A DNA stretch of 64,000 nucleotides from Bondarzewia mesenterica (lineage: Eukaryota; Basidiomycota; Agaricomycetes; Russulales; Bondarzewiaceae): NCBI GenBank assembly GCA_004802705.1, contig SGPL01000041.1, forward strand, positions 1-64,000, written 5' to 3'. Position numbers and translations under genes: made by a program. This document shows, in pieces, positions 57,254-64,000 of the stretch. Every line of letters begins with the position of its first letter. Positions within the stretch are counted from its first letter, which is position 1. The notes under the pieces were generated by a model. The model saw only the letters and a list, made by a program, of their open reading frames with translations, was not told where the DNA came from and searched no databases.

Positions 57254-59059
57254 GATATGATGCCTTGGCTTATTGCTCAACAGTTCCAGTCGGAGGGTAG
57301 ATTTGCGTTGATGAGCAGAGCAAGAGTTGTGCAGATTGCGACACACCTTGATTATGTCAACGTATGTTCACCGCGCCGAGTCGTGCATAACCTCTACGAC
57401 TGACGTTCTGTGCTTCATTTCTCAGATGGGGTATGGCGCTTGAGCTCTGCAGGCGTTCAATGCATATTATTCAAGAGAATAATTGAACCTTGATGAATTT
57501 TCACAGGCAGAGCCGTTTATATAGACGCAGCGGCGATTGATGAAGTGCGTCAGTGTTCTCTCCAAAGTCTGATCCCATTTCTGAGCTTTGATATCATCAA
57601 CAGACTTTCTTACCGACAGTCTCACCATCCGCTCACCAACTGCAATGCCCTCTCTTTTGCAACGCCTGACTGAATGGAAGCTAGAGAATCTGGATTACCT
57701 GGGAGTAACTTATGGACTTACTCCGCAACTTCTTCGGTTTGTCCGAACCTTTTCATCACGAACAGACGGTTTACTATGACTTTGTGACACCGACAGATTT
57801 TGGAAACGAGCAGGATATGTCCCGCTTTACATCCACCAAATGCAGAGCGAGCTTACAGGGGAGCACAGTTGTGTCATGGTCCGGGTCTCAACTTTGCAGG
57901 CGATGGAGAACTTCAGTAGCTAGGAGAGTTCACGAAGTGTGAAGTCGATCTTTCCGTTTCTATGTATGATAGCTGACAACTCTCCTTCCAACCTAACTAG
58001 ACTTCCGCTGGCGGTTCCTTTCTCTACTCTCATTTAAATTCCGTGACTTTGGGAGTGTCATGGGGCTGAGTGTTCTTGAAGCTGTGAATGCTGGTGTCAA
58101 GTATCTTGACGCATCGCCAGGTTTAGAGTTTCTTGACCACTACTTTCTTGACCCGCCCTTATTTGCCTCTTTTCCTGTAGAGCTCGCTTCTACTGAGCTT
58201 TCTTTCCTTATGACACCATTCGATCTCAAGCGATTGGAATCGTACGCTCAAAACACTTTGGATTATCATGTCGTACTTGATCTCCTTCCGACTGTCGTGT
58301 CACTATACTTTGAGAAACGTCTCGGTGAGGCGACGCATTTAAGCACGATCTAAAGCAGCCTCTTGCTTGAAATGGGGTTGCAGCGAAAGAGTGTCGAGGA
58401 AGTTGAGGTTCGTTATTTCCTAAAATTTGCCGCTTGTACTTTATCTGATCCGCGTCATTCCCTGCGGCCGTATATCATCTTTTTCTATGATACAGAGCAA
58501 AGTGCAGCTGCGCGTCTCAAGCCCTGGCATTTTTCGTGAAGCTCGTTTGAAAAGTGACGACAAAGTTGCAAGATATCCAGCAAGCTGTGATTAGTGCAAG
58601 CATCCGTGATGCCTTTGCACAGCCTGTCATAGCTGGCTCACGTGTCGGAGGCGAGAGTTTGCAAGTCTCTGCGGAGCAAGGATTGAAAAGCATGGAAGCT
58701 GCGCTTGACGAAGCGGGAGGTGAGGTGACGAATGCGCTGCGGGAGAAGCAACGCGCGATGATTGATGCTCTGAATCTCAGTCGGTGAGCATATATTTCTC
58801 CAGGCACATCTTTGGTTTCCACCCTGCGTATGCATGGTCTGCAGCTCATGCTCATCAGTCTCTCCATGCAATGATGCAGGTATGCCATCAATGACGCATG
58901 TGCAGATTGGTCCAACATAGAAGCGCAGATGCAGAGCAGTCTGTCAATGCGAAGGGGAGGTCGACAGTCGTGAGTGTGAAGAGTGTTGTGGCGGGCAGCA
59001 AGCGAGAGGTGGATGGGGCTGCTGGTGAAGGTGGTGAGGGGGATGAAAAAAAAAGATGA
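57254..59059 (+). pseudogene. KRE33/NAT10 RNA cytidine acetyltransferase, C-terminal half
   Basis: KRE33/NAT10 acetylates cytidine in 18S rRNA and some tRNAs in the nucleolus. The relic starts inside the GNAT domain: DMMPWLIAQQFQ, VVQIATHLDYVN, intron, MGYGA-stop-ALQAFNAYYS. Then YIDAAAIDEV, LTIRSPTAMPSLLQRLTEWK, LDYLGVTYGLTPQLLRF, ELTGEHSCVMVR, FRWRFLSLLSFKFRDFGSV, MGLSVLEAVNAGVK, MTPFDLKRLESYAQNTLDYH, VVLDLLPTVVSLYFEKRLGE, MGLQRKSVEEVE, intron, TTKLQDIQQAVISASI, intron, YAINDACADWSNIEAQM, and a basic RSTVVSVKS tail. Stops at 57441, 58351 and 58548 replace Arg, Gln and Arg of the family; there are also several frame slips. Introns are retained. The N-terminal helicase half is absent; the MITE lies 266 bp upstream. 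Confidence 0.9.
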
Positions 59060-59639
59060 GGAGAGGCCAGAAGGCCAAGCGGTAGTACTACGGTAGGCAT
59101 GTACTTTTCAAAATTTCTTAACTCACCAAAAGTATATGTATGCACTTCTGGGCAGATTGGCATCGTCGTGCTCCGTAATGATATACTCAACGCTCAACGT
59201 ACTTCCAGTCAAGTACTACTTACCACGCAGTCACGAAAGTCGCAACGGAGACCAGAGAATGCATGTCACATTATTTGTGGTACAACATTTGTGGTGCAAC
59301 GCGTCTTTCATCTCAGTCTGACATTTCTGCTCGTGAGTCGTTTCCGACTTCCTCACACTTGATCGATTGCAGCATGGACAAATCGCCTTTGGCAATTTCT
59401 CACCATCACACATCATATCCGTTCGATCTCTGGAAGGTCACCTAGTAGAGAAGGTGTATTCCTCATCTTGCTGGAGCATTCGCACGCACGCATCAGTGAT
59501 GCTTCCAGAACAAATAAAGCCTCGCAGATTTCAAAGTATGCATTTGGAGAAGTACTAGCATGCAGGGTGCTTCCCGTCCACCAGCTAGTGCTAGGCTACA
59601 AAGCTGTCTATCACCATTTTCCAGACCTTACCTCTGTCA

Positions 59640-60095
59640 CTATCTGCGACTAGTTCCTTCATTGGCCTTCAGAAAATTGCCTCCCTCGTCCAACTGAAGT
59701 ACTCTAGACTGCGAGGCGGCAGCTGTACTATCGAATGATATCCACATATGAGGAAAAATCGGTCTCCCAACCTTTGATGATAGGACTTCGGTGAACATCT
59801 GTTGCAGCGCGTCCATGCCAGCAGGGATGATGCGTGGAGCGGAAGGGTATGTCTTGTCAAGGCACTGAGCGATCTTGTAGGATTTAGATATCACAGCACC
59901 CGTTGTGGTGTCGTGTATGACAAGGTTGTGGTGACGTGTATGACAAGGTGTAGTGCAGTTTTCGGGTTCCCATCCCAAACTTCTGTGTGCTCTGTGCCGA
60001 TCTTCTTGAAAATGTCGGCAATGTCAGGGTATATCGACTCAGACCGTCTTTATGTGGAGGCCCTTCATGTTGAGTGCAAGTCTAAAGTGTAGGAC
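59640..60095 (-). pseudogene. glutathione S-transferase (N-terminal, thioredoxin-like domain) fragment
   Basis: Minus strand: FRLALNMKGLHIKTV-stop-VDIPDIADIFKKIG, TEVWDGNPKTALHLVIHD, then after a frame change TTTGAVISKSYKIAQCLDKT and YPSAPRIIPAGMDALQQMF. This is the thioredoxin-like half of a fungal glutathione transferase. The TGA at 60039-60041 stands where the family has Trp. A 23-bp tandem duplication (59902-59924 and 59925-59947) shifts the frame. The C-terminal helical domain is mostly missing. Confidence 0.75.
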
Positions 60096-60392
60096 TCTGT
60101 GTCAATATTTAATGGGTGTATCATCCTGGGGCATTTTACACCATGGGCAGAGATGACATATCTACAGAAACGTTAGCATCAGCACCGACACCGGGTAAAA
60201 AGAAAAGGTCAAGTACTTGCACTACACTGTTTCGCGGTGAATTCTGTAAATCGCCTGGAGTTGAGAATGTGTAACAGATCAATTCAGTACCGACCGTATT
60301 TCTTTGATCTTTACCATTACTGCTGGAAAGCAAAGAATGATAGAATAACACACAGGACATACTGCATACCTTAATACCGGTAATAACACTGT
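60096..60392. other. no gene recognised
   Basis: A 96-codon minus-strand frame overlaps the start of the direct repeat and shows no domain. Confidence 0.35.
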
Positions 60393-60530
60393 AAATATCC
60401 ACAATTTGCCTTTGTAAAATCTTCAAAATATGTTTATTGCTCGTGCCTTCATTTGTAGAGCTTAGTCGATGATGCTTGTGAAGATTTTAATCTGGGTTGC
60501 GGACTGTCTGTGCAATGTTGAAGTCACGTG
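60393..60530 (+). repeat. 138-bp direct repeat, copy 1
   Basis: From AAATATCCACAATTTG to GAAGTCACGTG. Copy 2 (60585-60722) has the same length; differences are few and mostly C/T. Confidence 0.9.
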
Positions 60531-60584
60531 CACTCTCCGAACAGCAAGACTCGCTGCACATTTTAGCACCAGCAACAACATATT

Positions 60585-60722
60585 AAATATCCATAATTTG
60601 TACTTGTAAAATCTTCAAAATATATGTATTGCTTGTGCCTTCATTTGTAGAGCTTAGTCGATGATGCTTGTGAAGATTTCAATCTGGGTTGCGGACTGTC
60701 TGTGCAATGTCGAAGTCACGTG
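60585..60722 (+). repeat. 138-bp direct repeat, copy 2
   Basis: Repeats 60393-60530 with a period of 192 bp. The 54 bp between copies is not repeated after copy 2. Confidence 0.9.
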
Positions 60723-61191
60723 ATGGAGGCTGTTCAATGAAATCACATATACATTTCGACAAATGGTAGGACTCTGTACTACAGCCATGCCTATGACAGA
60801 TTGAAGAGCATGCAACACTGACAATGATGACCCAAAAGCCAGAAGATTTGAATCATATCCTTTCAAAAATAGTCAAGCATTTAGACGCGAACACAGTTTA
60901 GTAATTTGGCGTGGTACAACTCCTAATACAACACACAAGCACGATACGAATGACAGTGCCAACAGGATACAAAAAAATGACAAATTCATATGTAGATGTA
61001 GGAAAACAAGGGAAGGGCATAATTCAGAAAAAAGAGGAGTGAGAAAGGCATAAAAATGATGTAGGAAACGCATATGCACCGAAAGGAATAGCTTTAACTC
61101 CATCAACATGACGGAGCGTTTATCTACAAGTTTGAAATGTAAGCATTGTAATAGGATGCATGAAAAGTAAGAAGCAGGAATGAAATCGTAC
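60723..61191. other. 3' flank of the minus-strand coiled-coil gene
   Basis: Short frames only. Likely holds the 3' untranslated region of the gene at 61192-61991. Confidence 0.4.
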
Positions 61192-61991
61192 CTATAAAGA
61201 TAAAAGCTTATCTTGTGAAGTCACCGATCTTCCCTCGTCAACCATAGATTTATGGTCCTTCTCCATTGCAACGTCCAAACCAATATCCTTTCCAGCTATA
61301 TCCAAACCGATATCCTTCCCAGCCATATTCAAACCAATATCATTCCGCATCTTAGCACATTCGATCATTTGAGCGAGTTGCATATCCACAGCTCTCAACG
61401 ATTCCTGATGCTTCACCCGACACTCCTTGATGTATGTCATTATACGATCGTACTCTCTCTCTTTAGAGAGCATCAGGTTTGCTTCGGCAAGTAAAGCGTC
61501 TCTGGATGCTTTTTTTGCGCGGATGGCAAGGTGGAAAGCGTGCGGTGGCATCGAACTGAGCCCTTGAAGAAAAACGTTTCGAGACTAAAAATCGTAAGAG
61601 ATAGTACAGACATCAGCTATATATTATACGATCATACTGTACTATCAGCACTCACCTGATTGATAAAAGTAGGGTTATGTTTGACGTTTGATCCCTGTTC
61701 AACAGCGTGAAATGCAAAGAAGAATTCCTCGCGAGCGCGTTGCGCTGCCTCGATAGTAGGAGAGGTAGAGCGCTGATCCTCCTCAGTTTGAGGAGTTTGA
61801 GGCTGAAGATGTAAGGATTTAACATAGAAGTGATGCGTCGGGTATGGCCCATATCTGAAACGGTGAGTATCTTCGTCAGATTGTAACACATCCACATCCA
61901 AAGAGTTGGGAGTCGCAGATAATAGAGAAGAAGGTGGAGGACAACTGTCAGAGCGATGGGCTTTAACAACTGTGCGAGGCATGGTAGACAT
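61192..61991 (-). CDS. intact small coiled-coil protein, 242 aa
   Basis: Two exons join in phase: 61656-61991 (112 codons) and 61192-61584 (130 codons plus TAG), with a 71-bp intron (donor GTGAGT, acceptor TTTTTAG). The protein starts MSTMPRTVVKAHRSD. It has a Ser/Pro-rich region, then PTIEAAQRAREEFFFAFHAV, and a helical segment (ANLMLSKEREYDRIMTYIKE, ESLRAVDMQLAQMIECAK) likely to form a coiled coil. Three imperfect copies of KDIGLDIAG follow (NDIGLNMAG, KDIGLDIAG, KDIGLDVA). I do not recognise the family. It is divergent from the DUF6532 gene, 292 bp between start codons, suggesting shared regulation or a common unit. Confidence 0.75.
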
Positions 61992-62283
61992 TTATGATGG
62001 TAGTGGAGTGGTAGCGATAGTGGTACGCTGATAAACGGCACTTTCCTTAATGAGTAGATTTTCGGAGATTACCCTCTGCCGCATCTGCCGAATGATTACT
62101 GTAGGCGCAGATCTATCAGTGGGCACATCAGATTCAAAGATTTCATCGCTACTGATCAACTCATCTTTCAAGTGCATATATCGAAAAAATAGGTATGTTT
62201 ATTTTATATTAATCTTACATCTATCAGAGATACAATAAAACATAACTATACTGATTCTAATACGAAGCAAAATCGGAGATCTC
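61992..62283. promoter_or_regulatory. divergent intergenic region between two intact genes
   Basis: 292 bp separate the start codons at 61991 (minus) and 62284 (plus). The second half is AT-rich. It must hold both promoters, though no specific box can be named. A frame crossing it (62177 downward) stops before 61992. Confidence 0.45.
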
Positions 62284-64000
62284 ATGGATCAATTGGATGA
62301 GCTGAAACCAGAGTTTTGGACGACTGAGCTTCTAGAGATGGGCTTGAGAGAATTGAGAGAAACAGAGAATGCAGTACAAAATGGTCAGTATTCTTGTAAT
62401 TACTATATGTTAGACTGATCTTATTTTTTCAACCCTCTTTCTAGTTCTTCAGGATCATACGACGATGCATCCTTCATCATCTCACCATGATTATGCCGAA
62501 CTATTGGCTCAGCAATTTCATAACAGCGATGCTGCATTGATTGAGGCTAACACTGCAACTCTTTCTGGTTAGTTGCTCACCTTTGTATATTATCGCTTTA
62601 TTATCTTTACAATTTTATCGATATAGAAGAATCTGATTTATGGCAGATGCCTAGTATGCCAGGCCATACAAATTGGCCTATGAGCTCTACTCTACAGATG
62701 CTTCAACAAGGCACATCTGAAATGCTGCCCATTCCGACTGGATTAAAAGATAATCTCTCATATCTCCCTCATATTGGAGAATTACAGCATATAGAAGAAC
62801 CGATGACGCTTCGAATTCCTTCTATAAGTCGGAGGAGTTTTTCTAACAGAACAGATCATCGCCATCAGCCGTATAGAGGACGACAAGCTAGCATTACAAT
62901 GCCAGCCCTGCCTTCTATATCCAGGCCATCTACTTCTAGCTCATCTGTTCCACCTTCGTCTACAATACTTCCTGATCTTCGTTCACCACCGCCTTCTATT
63001 CCTTTATCTTCACATCCACTCAATCCTCCTTGGATTGCCCCTGGTCCATCGCTTGCTATGAACCCTCGACCGATTGGCAGAGCAAGATCTAGCAATAACG
63101 AGAAGTCGGCATTACAATATGCTAATTCGTTAATTTGTATTCGTATTTTAACGGAAAACGCTATGCCAGACAAAAGTGAAGTAAAAGTTTGGGTTCAGGA
63201 GGCGAGCACGATGGCTAGTGAAAGGTTTAGCATTCGTAAGTACAGTATAAATATTATTTACCATCTAATAGATTCTTATAGTCTAGTTTTTATAGCATTT
63301 TATCCTCGCCATCATGATGCGATGCGAGACTCGATCAATACCGTTCGTGGCTGGTTTAAAACAGCCGCTGAAAAGTGCGGTGATTTTTACGCATTGCACA
63401 GACCCATTGAGAGGGAGAAGGAGATAAGTGACGCAGACTGGAAGCTTGGCAAGATACAGGAGTGGACTTATCTTCGTGATAAATATATCCACATCTATCC
63501 GGACGAAGATGTTGAAGATGAACATGGAAAGGTAAGTTTTTTATTAACATAAAGATCTTGCTAATAAGTCTTTCTGTAGAATCGCATTCAGCATTTTCAG
63601 CGTGCCACTATTGAAACAGTCATCCATGATGTCCTGTTTCTTGACGCAGACATGCCTGGACATCGCCTTTTTAACCAGCTCTTCAATGATACCGGAATGA
63701 TCTCGAATGAAACCATAGCCCTAGCGTCCATTTCCCTAAGGATCTTACTTGATAGCTTTGCGGAAGGCTATCATACGCTTACGCATTTTTCTGCCGATAA
63801 ATATTGGCCGTTATATCTCATTCTCATGCAACTGATGGCGGCAATTGAGCAAGGATTTTTTGGGCCGGATGCGAAAGACGATTTCATCAAACTCAAGCAG
63901 GGGATATTAAGAAGGGGACGGCGAGTTTTTTCATTTATACTATTGAATCAGACTAGCTTATCGCATCATGCAGGAAACTTCAACCTCATCGTTCAATGCA
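62284..64000 (+). CDS. DUF6532-type protein, 3' end beyond the window
   Basis: Five exons so far: 62284-62383, 62445-62567, 62627-63235, 63296-63531 and 63580 to the window edge, all in phase, about 496 codons without a stop. The N-terminus is MDQLDELKPEFWTTELLEMG. A Ser/Pro-rich linker (about residues 130-215) follows. The C-terminal part (LQYANSLICIRILTENAMP, PFYPRHHDAMRDSINTVRGW, TVIHDVLFLDADMPGHRLF, MISNETIALASISLRILLDS) follows the DUF6532 pattern, an expanded basidiomycete family of unknown function often found in repeat-rich regions. The intron at 63236-63295 is inferred because removing it restores SI-PFYPRHH; read through, it adds an unconserved hydrophobic insert. Confidence 0.75.

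Noticed and set aside
63236..63295. Reading through this segment as coding (open frame)
   Set aside because: It has GTAAGT, CTAATA and TATAG signals; removing it joins SI to PFYPRHH in phase and matches the family better.

Overview
The window is eukaryotic DNA, most likely from an agaricomycete (mushroom-forming basidiomycete). Short introns of about 40-90 bp with GT..AG ends and CTAAC/CTAAT-like branch points run through every real gene. The families also fit: OrsD-type zinc-finger/RecQ-like helicases, DUF6532 proteins, two integrase-core families, and agaricomycete versions of housekeeping proteins. Scattered N bases and one N run near 16.4 kb mark a draft assembly. Family assignments come from reading translations against remembered families; no search was run.

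Layout. 0-5.4 kb: repeats and a 1.1 kb inverted-repeat element carrying a nested insertion. 5.4-7.2 kb: integrase-core gene with four stops. 7.2-16.0 kb: low-complexity DNA, a duplicated 153-bp block, and decayed fragments of BRAP2/ETP1, an unrecognised multi-exon gene, a LIM protein and SEY1. 16.5-23.6 kb: a possible BRCT-like fragment, then a 6 kb OrsD-type zinc-finger/RecQ-like helicase gene on the minus strand. 24-31.5 kb: GC-rich, proline-rich diverged copies, a palindromic CACAGTG array, and 137-bp direct repeats. 32-44.3 kb: fragments of MSH2, STS1/Cut8, prolyl-tRNA synthetase, SEC2 interrupted by a chitin deacetylase piece, and RPN1 interrupted by about 0.95 kb. A degenerate minisatellite flanks and follows this block. 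44.65-49.43 kb: an intact 8-exon, 1470-aa OrsD-like gene with no helicase domain. 50.2-52.1 kb: decayed PWWP-like gene. 53.5-55.1 kb: intact 7-exon integrase-core gene with a complete DDE triad. 56.6-57.0 kb: MITE with TA target duplication. 57.3-60.1 kb: KRE33/NAT10 and glutathione transferase pseudogenes. 61.2-64 kb: an intact divergent pair, a coiled-coil protein and a DUF6532 protein that runs off the edge.

The main result is a gene graveyard. At least nine fragments of conserved, mostly single-copy housekeeping genes lie on both strands. They keep introns, so they were copied from DNA, and several are spliced into one another. Nonsense codons, where the ancestral residue can be judged, sit at Arg, Gln or Trp positions, as expected from C-to-T or G-to-A transitions. 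Against this decayed background four genes remain open and correctly spliceable, and all four are of the selfish or lineage-specific type. This suggests a repeat-rich compartment (subtelomere, dispensable chromosome or heterochromatic island) that collects gene pieces and mutates them, with only its mobile or young genes intact.
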